From Sphingomonas sp. Y57 (GTDB lineage: Bacteria > Pseudomonadota > Alphaproteobacteria > Sphingomonadales > Sphingomonadaceae), in NCBI RefSeq assembly GCF_001015195.1, contig NZ_LDES01000109.1, positions 82,188 to 146,187 on the forward strand: a DNA stretch of 64,000 nucleotides. Reading direction: 5' to 3'. Below, one piece after another: positions 8,571 to 17,730 of the stretch (its first letter is position 1; every line of letters begins with the position of its first letter). Under the pieces are notes generated by a model, which saw nothing but the letters and a program-made list of their open reading frames with translations, was not told the origin of the DNA and ran no database searches. The position numbers were made by a program, and so were the translations under genes.

Positions 8571-9248
8571 ATGGCGGCTACCCGTTTCGAACATCCCTCC
8601 GCAGCGCCCCTGACGCTGCTGCTACCCGATCTTGACGGCGGCGAGCCGGGCTATTGGCTGCGGCACTGGATCGACAGCCGCATCGATTGTCGTCTCGTCG
8701 ACCTCGGTCAGGCGCGCTGTCCCGATCGCAACAGCCTCGTCACCCGCCTCGATCACGCGCTGCGCGGTATCGACGCGCCCGTCATCCTCGTCGGCCATGG
8801 GGTCGGGGCGCTGACCATCGCTGCCTGGGCCGGCCTGATCAGCAGCGAGAGCGAGGCGGCGGTCGCCGGCGCGCTGCTCGTCGCGCCCGGGGACCCTGCA
8901 GCCGCCGGTGCCGATCCCCGCCTGAGCGATTTCGCGCCGCTTCCGTCGACCGTCTTCTCCTTTCCCGCGCTGGTTGTCGCCAGCGACGACGATCCCTCGC
9001 TGTCGCCGGACCGAGCCTTCAGCCTCGCGCGCCAATGGGGGGCAGGCTTTGCCCGCTTCGGCGCCTGCGGCCATTTCTCGCCGGCCGACGGCCTCGGCTG
9101 GTGGCCGGAAGGGGAGGAGCTTCTCGATCGCTTCATCGATCTGGTCGAGCCGGGCCGAGCGCCGGGTCAGACTCGGGGCGGGCTCGACCAACTCGCCCAG
9201 GGGCTGCCGCCGCGCGATCGCGGTTCGTCCCCGCTGTTCCGTCCCTAG
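8571..9248 (+). CDS. RBBP9/YdeN-like alpha/beta hydrolase lacking the nucleophile serine
   Basis: A 225-residue alpha/beta-hydrolase fold protein of the RBBP9/YdeN family. It has the family layout: LLLPDLDGGEPGYWL near the N-terminus, a nucleophile elbow at 74-79, an acid-loop ASDDDPSLS (138-146) and the histidine segment CGHFSPADG (about H168). The elbow reads VGHGVGAL, with glycine (about G77) where active members have serine (GHSLG). Serine hydrolase activity by the usual mechanism is therefore not expected. GAGGAGAG precedes the ATG. It could be a scaffold or a protein-binding homologue; the role is unknown. Confidence 0.82.
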   Translation: MAATRFEHPSAAPLTLLLPDLDGGEPGYWLRHWIDSRIDCRLVDLGQARCPDRNSLVTRLDHALRGIDAPVILVGHGVGALTIAAWAGLISSESEAAVAGALLVAPGDPAAAGADPRLSDFAPLPSTVFSFPALVVASDDDPSLSPDRAFSLARQWGAGFARFGACGHFSPADGLGWWPEGEELLDRFIDLVEPGRAPGQTRGGLDQLAQGLPPRDRGSSPLFRP

Positions 9249-9469
9249 GACGGCTTGGTTCCGCCCCCAGGGCGGCTTGAGCGCCCCGTCCGTCCCAACT
9301 CCGGGGGGCGGGCGGGGTTGCTTCCTTTCGTCGGCCTCCATCTCGCGGGGACCGGTGCGATGAAGCTGAACTGTCGCGCCGCCAAACTATTCCGATGTGG
9401 CATAGCGGCCGCCCGCGCTCTATGGGGGCCCCGGCATGGCCGAGAGACGGTTTTGAAAGGAAGTTTTTC

Positions 9470-10279
9470 ATGAGCAGCCGTACGGAAGCGGTGAAGATCG
9501 CCCCGAACGACGCCTTCAACATCCAGACGGTCCTCTGGGTGAAGCACTGGAACGAGCATCTGTTCAGCTTCGCGGTGGATCGCCCGGCGTCGCTGCGGTT
9601 CCGCTCGGGCGAATTCGTGATGATCGGCCTGCCGACCGAGGCGCGCCCTCTGCTGCGGGCCTATTCGATCGCCAGTCCGTCCTATTCGGACGAACTGGAG
9701 TTCCTTTCTATCGCTGTGCCCGACGGTCCGCTGACATCGCGCCTGCGCCACATCATCGCGGGCGACGAGATCTACCTCGCCCGCAAGACCACCGGGACGC
9801 TGGTTGCCGACGCGCTGACACCGGGCAAGCGGCTGTTCCTGCTGGCGACGGGCACCGGGCTCGCTCCCTTCCTGTCGATCATGCGCGATCCGGACATCTA
9901 CGAGCGCTATGAGCAGGTGGTCATCGTCCACAGCGTCCGGCATCTCAGCGATCTCGCCTTCCGGGACGTGCTGGAGAGCCGGCTTGCCGGCGATCCGCTG
10001 GTCGAGGAGGAGGCGGCCGCCAAGTTCCGCTACCTGCCGATCGTGACGCGCGAACCCTTCCCCCGGCAGCAGCGGATCACCACGCTGATGGAGAATGGCG
10101 GGCTGTTCGAGGGCATCGACGGCGAACCCCGGCTCGACCCCGCGCACGATCGCGTGATGATGTGCGGCAGCATGGACATGATCCGGGATTGCTCGGCGAT
10201 CCTCGAACGGCTCGGTTTCGAGGAAGGCTCGAACGCCAAGCCCGCCGATTTCGTCATCGAGAAGGCGTTCGTCGGCTAG
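9470..10279 (+). CDS. fpr: Ferredoxin-NADP+ reductase (bacterial FPR type)
   Basis: A 269-residue flavoenzyme that moves electrons between NADPH and ferredoxin or flavodoxin. The FAD-binding strand RAYSIASPSY and the NADP-binding ATGTGLAPFLSIMRDP are clear. The C-terminus ends VIEKAFVG, as in the subclass of bacterial FPRs with a short C-terminal extension. The start at 9470 has AAGGAAG 6 nt upstream; the frame is open further upstream but without a ribosome site. Probably supports redox housekeeping or oxidative stress defence. Confidence 0.94.
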   Translation: MSSRTEAVKIAPNDAFNIQTVLWVKHWNEHLFSFAVDRPASLRFRSGEFVMIGLPTEARPLLRAYSIASPSYSDELEFLSIAVPDGPLTSRLRHIIAGDEIYLARKTTGTLVADALTPGKRLFLLATGTGLAPFLSIMRDPDIYERYEQVVIVHSVRHLSDLAFRDVLESRLAGDPLVEEEAAAKFRYLPIVTREPFPRQQRITTLMENGGLFEGIDGEPRLDPAHDRVMMCGSMDMIRDCSAILERLGFEEGSNAKPADFVIEKAFVG

Positions 10280-10288
10280 GCGAGCTAC

Positions 10289-10383
10289 GTCATCCCGGCG
10301 AAAGCCAGGATCTCACTTTTCTTCGTCCTTCGATAGGGTAGCGGGGGAAAGGCAGGGAGATTCCGGCTTTCGCCGGATGATGA
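10289..10383. repeat. REP-like inverted repeat pair
   Basis: The arms CGTCATCCCGGCGAAAGCC and GGCTTTCGCCGGATGATG are near-inverse copies separated by about 55 nt, lying between the convergent 3' ends of fpr and the M61 peptidase gene. The same core recurs in at least four other intergenic gaps of this window. Confidence 0.7.
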
Positions 10384-10391
10384 GCGCGTGA

Positions 10392-12326
10392 TCACCCCCT
10401 CGGCTTGAGCAGCACGTCCAGCCATGCCGGGCCGCTCCCCGTCCGATCCAGGCGCGGGTAGCGGTTGCCGCCATAATAGGGGATGGCGACGGTCCGGTAC
10501 TGGTCGCCGCGCCGGACCAGCAGCTCGATCGGCTTGCGGGTCGTGGCCGCGTCGTCGATCCGTTCGGCGAGCTTGCCCCCGTCGAAGCTCTCGCCGTCGA
10601 GCGCGACGATATTATCGCTGTTGGTGAGGCCGGCGGCGAAGGCCGGGCTGTCCCAGATCACCTGCTCGATCCGGCGATCGCCGCTGTCGATCACCAGGCC
10701 CAGCGAATAGCTGAAGTCGGCCACCTTGCGCCGGCGCTCCTCGATCCGCCAGAAATTGGTCGGTTTGCTGGAATAGACGAGCTGGTATCCGCCGCGGGCA
10801 ATCCAGTCGAGCGGTGCGCGCGGACGGGCCTGTTCGACCCGGGCGCGCAGGAAACCCGACCAGTCGTGAAGGGCGATGCCATTGAGCGTCGCGACGACAT
10901 CGTCGAACGTGTAGGTCAGCGTCCCCCAGTCGCCGTCGCGCATGCCGAAGAAGGCGCGGGCAAAATCGTCGAGCGAGCGTCGTCCGCCGGTCAGAGCGCG
11001 GATCTGCATGTCGACGTCCAGCCAGACGAGCATGCCTTCGTTGTAATAATCCTCCGAGCGCTGGAGGCTCGTCCAGGGCTGGGGACGGCGCGCGGCGATG
11101 ATCGGGTCGTTGGTCGTGTCGATCAGCGGGCGCCATTGGCGGCCCGGCCGTCCGTCGAGCTGCGCCGCCGCCATCGCCAGATAGGCGAGCGTGTCGTCGG
11201 GCGAGACGAGGCCCGATCGCGCCTGTAGCACATAGCCCCAATATTGGGTCTGCCCTTCATAGACCCACAGCAACGAGTTGCGCATCGGCACGCTGTAATC
11301 GGGCGTGTAGAGATCGGCCCCGCGCCGGTACTTGCCGTTCCAGCTATGGACATATTCGTGCGGCAGCAGGTTGTGGCGCGCGGTCTGCTCCTCCCAGCGG
11401 GTGAAATAGCCCGTAGCCACCCCGTTCTCGCTCGACCGCTGATGTTCGAGGCCGATGCCTCCGAGACGGTCGCTGATCGACAGCAGGAAATCATAATGGT
11501 CGTAATGCTCGGCTCCGAACAGCTTCACCGCCTGCTCGACCAGACGGCGGTGGGCATCGATCTGCGCGGCGCTGGCCTGCAGCTCGTCAGGATGGTCGGC
11601 TGCGACGTTCAGCCGGACCTTCGGGCTGAGCTGGATCTGCCGGAAATGGCGTCCCGCCAGCAACGGGCTGTCGACCAGCGTCTCGAAATTGACGGGCTGG
11701 AAGGCGACCGTTCCCGCTACCCTGGACGCAGCGGATTCCAGGGCGGTGCCGTAGCCCCAGCCGGCGGGCAGGATTGCGCTGGGGGCAACCATGATCCGTC
11801 GGGTGTAATAGCCGGCCGGATAGAAGGCGGTGAGGTTCCATTGCAGGCTCAGCATGTCGCCGGTCATCACCACCCGGCCCTGCGAACTGGCGGTGGGGGA
11901 GACATAGTCGAAAGACAGTGCGATCGATCGGGCTCCTTCGGGCACGTCGACCTGGATGGCATAGACGTCGACCGGGTCGCGCTTCCACGCGAGCGGCCGG
12001 CCGTTGGCGGTGATCACGAGGTTGGCGATGTCGTCGATCGGGCCGCGCGGAGCGTGATTGCCCGGCAACCATTGCGGGTAGAGGAGGTAGAGCTTGCCGG
12101 CGCCCGAGACGGGAATTTGTTCGCGGACGCGAAAGACGCCCCGCGCCACGTCGGTTGCGTCGACGGTCAGTTCGATCGTGCCGGGATAGGCGATATCGCG
12201 GGCGGCGGGGACCTGGCGCTCGATCGGCAACGGCTGGGGCAGGCTGAGCTCGATCGCGGTGGCGGGAGCGGGGGCGGCCAGGATCAGGGCCAGGGCCAAA
12301 CGTGGAAGCGAAGGGAAACGGTGCAT
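10392..12326 (-). CDS. M61-family metallopeptidase with PDZ domain, secreted
   Basis: A 644-residue protein with an N-terminal signal peptide (LALALILAAPAPATA, residues 10-24). It has an N-terminal beta domain with YPQWLPGNHAPRGP. The gluzincin core has HEYVH at 323-327 and a probable third ligand in VYEGQTQYWG (about E358). A C-terminal PDZ-like domain reads LGLVIDSGDRRIEQVIWDSP. This is the glycyl/alanyl aminopeptidase architecture of family M61, acting in the periplasm. It converges on fpr; the gene upstream on the same strand is the 56-residue ORF. Confidence 0.94.
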   Translation of the reverse strand: MHRFPSLPRLALALILAAPAPATAIELSLPQPLPIERQVPAARDIAYPGTIELTVDATDVARGVFRVREQIPVSGAGKLYLLYPQWLPGNHAPRGPIDDIANLVITANGRPLAWKRDPVDVYAIQVDVPEGARSIALSFDYVSPTASSQGRVVMTGDMLSLQWNLTAFYPAGYYTRRIMVAPSAILPAGWGYGTALESAASRVAGTVAFQPVNFETLVDSPLLAGRHFRQIQLSPKVRLNVAADHPDELQASAAQIDAHRRLVEQAVKLFGAEHYDHYDFLLSISDRLGGIGLEHQRSSENGVATGYFTRWEEQTARHNLLPHEYVHSWNGKYRRGADLYTPDYSVPMRNSLLWVYEGQTQYWGYVLQARSGLVSPDDTLAYLAMAAAQLDGRPGRQWRPLIDTTNDPIIAARRPQPWTSLQRSEDYYNEGMLVWLDVDMQIRALTGGRRSLDDFARAFFGMRDGDWGTLTYTFDDVVATLNGIALHDWSGFLRARVEQARPRAPLDWIARGGYQLVYSSKPTNFWRIEERRRKVADFSYSLGLVIDSGDRRIEQVIWDSPAFAAGLTNSDNIVALDGESFDGGKLAERIDDAATTRKPIELLVRRGDQYRTVAIPYYGGNRYPRLDRTGSGPAWLDVLLKPRG

Positions 12327-12383
12327 CGGCAGGCGGCATCCATTCTGGTTATCGATCCAGCATGCCGCCTTGCCGCGCGTTCG

Positions 12384-12554
12384 TCACCCCTTCCTCTGCG
12401 TGGTTCCGTTGCAGGCCGGCCGACGCCATTCGATGCGGGCGTCCTCGGTCGCCGGCCAGGCCTGGTGCTCCGCCCACCATCGGATCGCGCCGCTGATCCG
12501 TTCGCGCAACCCCAGGGGGCGAGAGGTTGCCTGCTTCTTCCTTATCTGTGCCAT
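12384..12554 (-). CDS. Unknown 56-residue basic protein divergent from a LysR regulator
   Basis: The ATG at 12554 is preceded by AAGGAGG with 8 nt spacing, a near-perfect ribosome site, and runs 56 codons to a TGA. The product starts MAQIRKKQATSRPLGLRER and contains an amphipathic, tryptophan-rich middle (ISGAIRWWAEHQAWPATED) and a basic tail with one cysteine. No signal peptide or known family is recognised; it does not match DUF1127. It is transcribed divergently from the LysR gene, whose own ribosome site lies about 90 nt away. The LysR protein may therefore control it. The coding call rests on the ribosome site, start and arrangement. Confidence 0.62.
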   Translation of the reverse strand: MAQIRKKQATSRPLGLRERISGAIRWWAEHQAWPATEDARIEWRRPACNGTTQRKG

Positions 12555-12651
12555 CACGATGTCCTCCTTGGTGACGGCCTTTCAAATATGCCTGTTCCTT
12601 GTCCGGCGCCAATCGGTTATCGGTCCTCCTAGATAAGGAGGATTTATCATC

Positions 12652-13536
12652 ATGGCCCGGCAGATCCCGCCGCTCAGTGCTGTCCGCGTATTCGAGGCGG
12701 CCGCCCGGCACCTCAACTTCACCCGCGCCGCAGAGGAACTGGCGATGACCCAGGCGGCGGTCAGCTACCAGATAAGGATGATCGAGGACCGGCTGGGCAC
12801 GCCGCTGTTCCTGCGCAGCGGACGGCGGGTTTCGCTGAGTCCGGCCGGGCAGCGGCTGGCCCCGGCCGTCACGGCCGCGTTCGACCGGCTCGACGAAGCC
12901 TTCGCCAAGGTCCGCCTCACCGAAAGCGGGGTGCTGACGATCAGCGCCGCGCCCGGTATCGCCGCCGGCTGGCTGGGCCCGCGCCTCGCCCGCTTCCAGC
13001 TCGCCAAGCCCGACATCGCGGTGCGGCTGCTCGCCAGCCACGAACTGGTCGATTTCGCCCGCGACGAGGTCGACGTCGGCATCCGCATCGGTCAGGGCGA
13101 CTGGCCGGGGTTGCGCGCGATCGAGATGTTCCGCGCCGACTTCACGCCGATGTGCAGCCAGACCTATATCGATCGGATGGGGCCGTTCACCGACCCCGCC
13201 CAGCTTCTCGATACGTTGCGCATGAACTCTGACGACGTCTGGTGGCGGGCATGGTTCGCCCAGGTCGGCGTCGCCGTTCCCGACGATCTCGACCGTAAGT
13301 CGATCCATGTCGACTCGCAGGTAATCGAGGGAATGGCGGCGGTGGCAGGGGAGGGGGTCGCGATGCTGACTCCGCGCTTCTGGCCGTTCGAGCTCGCGAC
13401 CGGACGGCTTGTCCAGATATTCCCGCATGTCGGCGACGGCGGCAGCTTCTGGCTTGTCTATCCCGAGCACAAGCACGCCTCACCCAAGGTGAAGGCGTTC
13501 CGCGAATGGCTGATGGCCGAAGTGCGTGCGGGCTGA
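12652..13536 (+). CDS. LysR-family regulator, GcvA/AmpR-like
   Basis: A 294-residue regulator. The N-terminal helix-turn-helix PPLSAVRVFEAAARHLNFTR ... AAVSYQIRMIEDRLG is typical of the GcvA/AmpR subgroup; a periplasmic-binding-like effector domain follows from about residue 90. AAGGAGG sits upstream of the ATG. LysR regulators commonly control the divergent neighbour, which here is the 56-residue ORF. The effector is unknown. Confidence 0.93.
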   Translation: MARQIPPLSAVRVFEAAARHLNFTRAAEELAMTQAAVSYQIRMIEDRLGTPLFLRSGRRVSLSPAGQRLAPAVTAAFDRLDEAFAKVRLTESGVLTISAAPGIAAGWLGPRLARFQLAKPDIAVRLLASHELVDFARDEVDVGIRIGQGDWPGLRAIEMFRADFTPMCSQTYIDRMGPFTDPAQLLDTLRMNSDDVWWRAWFAQVGVAVPDDLDRKSIHVDSQVIEGMAAVAGEGVAMLTPRFWPFELATGRLVQIFPHVGDGGSFWLVYPEHKHASPKVKAFREWLMAEVRAG

Positions 13537-13617
13537 CATCCCAAATCCTCCCCATATCGCAGATGGGGAGGATCAAGAGGCTTCCCCGCCACCGCCTTTT
13601 CCCGCTAGAGCTTGTCC

Positions 13618-15870
13618 ATGACCGAGACCGCCGAGCTGCCTGAAGACAGCGTTCGCAACACCCCCTTCGACAGCGCCCTGTCCGACCGTTACCTCGTCTA
13701 CGCCCTGTCGACGATCACGGCGCGTTCGCTGCCCGACGTGCGGGACGGGTTGAAGCCGGTGCATCGCCGGCTGCTCTGGGCGATGCGGCTGCTGCGGCTC
13801 GATCCGGCGTCGGGCTACAAGAAGTGCGCCCGCGTCGTCGGCGACGTGATCGGCAAATATCATCCGCATGGCGACCAGTCGGTCTACGACGCGATGGTCC
13901 GCCTCGCCCAGACCTTCTCCTTGCGTTATCCGCTGGTGGACGGGCAGGGCAATTTCGGAAACATCGACGGCGATAACGCCGCGGCGATGCGTTATACCGA
14001 GGCGCGGCTCACGGCGGCGGCAGGCGAACTGATGGCCGGCCTCGACGAGGGCACCGTCGAATTTCGCCCGACCTACAATGGCGAGGAGGAAGAGCCGGAG
14101 ATCTTCCCCGGCCTGTTCCCGAACCTCCTTGCCAATGGCGCGAGCGGCATCGCGGTCGGCATGGCGACTTCGATTCCGCCACACAATGTCGCCGAGCTGA
14201 TCGACGCCGCAGTATTGCTGATCGACAAGCCCGAGGCTGAGACCGCCGAACTGCTCGAATATGTGAAGGGACCCGATTTCCCGACCGGGGGCGTGCTGGT
14301 CGACAGCCCGGCGGTGATCGCCGAGGCCTATGCCAGTGGACGCGGCGCCTTCCGCGTGCGCGCGAAGATCGAGAAGGTCGACGAGAAGGGCGGTGCCTGG
14401 CACCTCGTCGTCGGCGAAATCCCCTTCCAGGTGCAGAAGTCGAAGCTGATCGAGCAGATCGCCGAGCTGATCAACGACAAGAAGCTGCCGATCCTCGCGG
14501 ACGTCCGCGACGAGAGCGACGAGGATGTCCGCATCGTCCTCGAACCGCGCAGCCGGACCGTCGACCCCGACATGCTGATGGAGAGCCTGTTCCGGTTGAC
14601 CGACCTGGAGGTTCGCGTCTCGCTCAACCTCAACGTTCTCGACGACACGCGCACGCCGCTGGTGATGAGCCTCAAGCAGGCGCTCGCCGCCTGGCTCAAG
14701 CATCAGTTCGAGGTGCTCGTCCGCCGTTCGCAGCACCGGCTGGCCAAGATCGCCGACCGGATCGAGCTGCTCGACGGCTATCTCATCGTCTATCTGAACC
14801 TCGACCGGGTGATCCAGATCATCCGCGAGGAGGACGAGCCCAAGCCGGTGATGATGGCGGAGTTCGGGCTGACCGACCGCCAGGCCGAGGCAATCCTCAA
14901 CATGCGCCTGCGCAGCCTGCGCCGGCTCGAGGAGATGGAGATCAGGAAGGAGCGCGCTACGCTCGACGCGGAAGGCAAAGAGCTGGAAGCGCTGATCGCA
15001 AGCCCGGCGCGGCAGCGCACCCGGATGAAGCGCGATCTGGCAGCCTTGCGCGAGCGCTACGGCCCGGAGACCGCGCTCGGCGCGCGCCGCACGCTACTCT
15101 CGGAGGCTGCACCGGCGCGCGAGATTCCGCTCGAGGCGATGGTCGAGCGCGAGCCGGTGACGGTGATCCTGTCGCAGCGCGGCTGGATCCGCGCGATGAA
15201 GGGGCATCTCGACGATGCGGCGCAGGCGGCCGTCAAGTTCAAGGAGGGCGACGGCCCGGCCTTTGCGATCCGCGCCCAGACCATCGACCGCATCCTGTTG
15301 GCGACCGACCAGGGCCGCTTCTACACGCTCCCTGCCGACAAGCTCCCTGGCGGGCGTGGTTTCGGCGAGCCGGTGCGGCTGTTCGCCGATATCGATGCCG
15401 ACGCGCGGGTGGCGGCGCTGCTGGTGGCGAAGCCTGGCGCCGAGTTGCTGCTCGCCTCGGCGGAGGGCAAGGGGTTCGTCGTCGACATGGCCGATGTCAC
15501 CGCCGAGACGCGCAAGGGCAAGCAGGTCGTCAACCTGCGCGAGGGCGGGCGGCTCAAGGTCGTCTATCCTGTCGCGTCCGGCGACGACTATGTCGCCGCG
15601 ATCGGGGACAACCGGAAGATGGTGGTCTTCCCGCTCGGCGAGCTGCCGCGCATGGCGCGCGGGCAGGGCGTCACCATTCAGCGCTACAAGGACGGTGGCC
15701 TGTCCGACGCGATCAGCTTCAGGCTCGACGAGGGTCTGAGCTGGACGATGGGCGGCGAGACCGGACGGACCCGGACCGAGACCGACCTGACGCCGTGGCG
15801 CGCGGCGCGCGGCGCGGCCGGGCGGATGCCACCGGTCGGCTTCCCGCGCGACAATCGTTTCCGCGAATGA
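13618..15870 (+). CDS. parC: DNA topoisomerase IV subunit A
   Basis: The 750-residue A subunit of topoisomerase IV cleaves and rejoins DNA to decatenate chromosomes. The N-terminal winged-helix domain has [14 protein letters not shown] and [16 protein letters not shown], and the catalytic tyrosine lies in [10 protein letters not shown] (about Y126). The C-terminal half carries ParC-type beta-pinwheel blades (for example [20 protein letters not shown]). The quinolone-determining position equivalent to E. coli Ser80 is glutamine (Q87 here) and that of Glu84 is aspartate. The start is the ATG at 13618; a TTG 6 nt upstream is also in frame. Confidence 0.96.
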   Translation: MTETAELPEDSVRNTPFDSALSDRYLVYALSTITARSLPDVRDGLKPVHRRLLWAMRLLRLDPASGYKKCARVVGDVIGKYHPHGDQSVYDAMVRLAQTFSLRYPLVDGQGNFGNIDGDNAAAMRYTEARLTAAAGELMAGLDEGTVEFRPTYNGEEEEPEIFPGLFPNLLANGASGIAVGMATSIPPHNVAELIDAAVLLIDKPEAETAELLEYVKGPDFPTGGVLVDSPAVIAEAYASGRGAFRVRAKIEKVDEKGGAWHLVVGEIPFQVQKSKLIEQIAELINDKKLPILADVRDESDEDVRIVLEPRSRTVDPDMLMESLFRLTDLEVRVSLNLNVLDDTRTPLVMSLKQALAAWLKHQFEVLVRRSQHRLAKIADRIELLDGYLIVYLNLDRVIQIIREEDEPKPVMMAEFGLTDRQAEAILNMRLRSLRRLEEMEIRKERATLDAEGKELEALIASPARQRTRMKRDLAALRERYGPETALGARRTLLSEAAPAREIPLEAMVEREPVTVILSQRGWIRAMKGHLDDAAQAAVKFKEGDGPAFAIRAQTIDRILLATDQGRFYTLPADKLPGGRGFGEPVRLFADIDADARVAALLVAKPGAELLLASAEGKGFVVDMADVTAETRKGKQVVNLREGGRLKVVYPVASGDDYVAAIGDNRKMVVFPLGELPRMARGQGVTIQRYKDGGLSDAISFRLDEGLSWTMGGETGRTRTETDLTPWRAARGAAGRMPPVGFPRDNRFRE

Positions 15871-15945
15871 AGCGCGGCGCATCGATCCGCGCGGTCCTGC
15901 CGTAGAAACAGAGCATTAACCCTGTGCTGCTAATCCCGCTCGACC

Positions 15946-17730
15946 ATGCGGGCGGCGAAAACCCATATCATGTCCACATCCGACAAGGTCGGCAGCGATC
16001 CCGCATTGCCCGTGCACAAGCTGCCGGCCGCGCTCCAGGAACTCCTCGATACGCCGCGGTCGGCCGCCCAGCAGGAGTTCATCGATACGCTTCCCATCGC
16101 GATCGCGCTGGTCTGCCTGGTCGACAGGCAACCGACGATTCTCGCGAGAAACCGCGCTTTCCTGCATCTCGTCAATCGCCATAGCCGTCGCCGTGAGATC
16201 GATCCGAGGCGCGACCTGTGCGTCGGCATCGCCCTGCCGCTGCTGCCCGAGATCGAGGACTTCCTGAACGGCGACGAACGCGACCGATCGTTTGACATGC
16301 AGGAGGGAGACGGCATCAGCGGACGTCATTTCGCGGTCCGCCTGTCGCGCCTGTCGGGTGGCGAATCACCCGTGCCGCGCTGCATCGTGTCGCTGATCGA
16401 CCGGACCCAGCAGGTCGAGGGGGAGCGGTCCCTGCGCACCCAGATGCTGCGCGACAGCCTGACCGGCCTGCCGAACCGTGCCGCCTTCGCCGAACAGGTC
16501 GAGCAGGCGATGCTCAACTTCACGACGGAGGACCGCCAGTTCGCCGTGCTGCTGATCGATCTCACCCGGTTCAGCCGGGTCAATGAGGGTGTCGGTTCGC
16601 TGGCCGGTGACGAACTGATCATCACCGTCGCGCGCCGCCTCGTCTCGGCTCTCCGCGCGGGCGACGTACTGGCGCGCCTGGCCGGAGACGAGTTCGCGGT
16701 GCTGCTGGGGGTTGCCGACGACCCGTCGGAAGCGATGTCGGCCGCGCGCCGCATGCAGGCCTGCCTCGCCACACCGATCCGGCTTGGCGACCTTGAGATC
16801 AAGATCGACTGCGCGGTCGGCGTGGCGATGATGGCGTCGACGATCGACGATGCCGAGGACCTGATCCGCAATGCCCAGTTCGCGATGAAGCGCGCCAAGC
16901 AATCCGGTCATGCCGAGCTCTATCAGGCCGGCGACGGTGCCAGCGCCCGTCAGCGCTTCAGCCTGGAAACCGAGTTGCGCCGCGCGATCGAGCGGGACCA
17001 GCTTCATCTCGCCTTCCAGCCGCTGATCGAGCTGTCGACCGGCCGGGTCATCGGCTTCGAAGCGCTGGCCCGTTGGGACCATCCTGAAAAGGGCGCGATC
17101 TCTCCCGTCGAATTCATTCCCGTCGCCGAGGAGTCGGGGCTGATCGTGCCGCTCGGCCGCTGGGCCCTGCGCGCCGCCACGCGCACCCTCGCCGAATGGG
17201 ACCGCAGGGCGGGCGCGCCGCTGCCCGTGCACATGGCCGTCAACGTATCGGCGGTGCAGTTCCAGCGTGACGACGTCGTCTCGGCGGTCAAGGCGGCGCT
17301 GACCGAGAGCGGCATAGCCGGCAGCCGCCTCAAGATCGAGCTGACCGAAAGCTGCATCGTCAGCGATCCGGATGGCATTGCCCGGGTGCTCCGCGCGATC
17401 CACGACCTCGACGTCACCATCGCGATGGATGATTTCGGCACGGGCTATTCGAGCCTCGCCTATCTGCAGCGGCTGCCGATCGACGTGCTGAAGATCGATC
17501 GCAGCTTCGTCGCGCCCATGCTTCACGATCGCGATTCGGTCGCGATCGTCCGCGCCATCCTCGGTCTCGCCTCGGCGCTGGGCATGGCGACGACAGCCGA
17601 GGGCGTCGAATCGGAGGCGTTGATCGAGACGCTGATCGGGCTCGGCTGCGACATCGCCCAAGGCTATTATTTTGCCCGGCCCCTGCCGTCGGACGAGGCT
17701 TTCGCCTATTTGCGCGGGCGCTTGGCCTGA
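15946..17730 (+). CDS. Cyclic di-GMP phosphodiesterase (PAS-like, degenerate GGDEF, EAL)
   Basis: 594 residues. A PAS-like N-terminal segment (about 45-155) is followed by a GGDEF domain (about 165-325) and an EAL domain (about 335-590). The EAL domain keeps GFEALARWDHP, the NVSAVQFQ asparagine, ELTES, DDFGTGYSSL, KIDRSF and TAEGVE, so phosphodiesterase activity is expected. The GGDEF domain reads AGDEF (246-250) and its substrate region reads DLTRFSRVNEGVGS rather than the usual DxDxFKxxND..GH. Cyclase activity is thus doubtful and it may act as a GTP sensor. No transmembrane segment. The start could instead be the ATG at 15970. Confidence 0.92.
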   Translation: MRAAKTHIMSTSDKVGSDPALPVHKLPAALQELLDTPRSAAQQEFIDTLPIAIALVCLVDRQPTILARNRAFLHLVNRHSRRREIDPRRDLCVGIALPLLPEIEDFLNGDERDRSFDMQEGDGISGRHFAVRLSRLSGGESPVPRCIVSLIDRTQQVEGERSLRTQMLRDSLTGLPNRAAFAEQVEQAMLNFTTEDRQFAVLLIDLTRFSRVNEGVGSLAGDELIITVARRLVSALRAGDVLARLAGDEFAVLLGVADDPSEAMSAARRMQACLATPIRLGDLEIKIDCAVGVAMMASTIDDAEDLIRNAQFAMKRAKQSGHAELYQAGDGASARQRFSLETELRRAIERDQLHLAFQPLIELSTGRVIGFEALARWDHPEKGAISPVEFIPVAEESGLIVPLGRWALRAATRTLAEWDRRAGAPLPVHMAVNVSAVQFQRDDVVSAVKAALTESGIAGSRLKIELTESCIVSDPDGIARVLRAIHDLDVTIAMDDFGTGYSSLAYLQRLPIDVLKIDRSFVAPMLHDRDSVAIVRAILGLASALGMATTAEGVESEALIETLIGLGCDIAQGYYFARPLPSDEAFAYLRGRLA

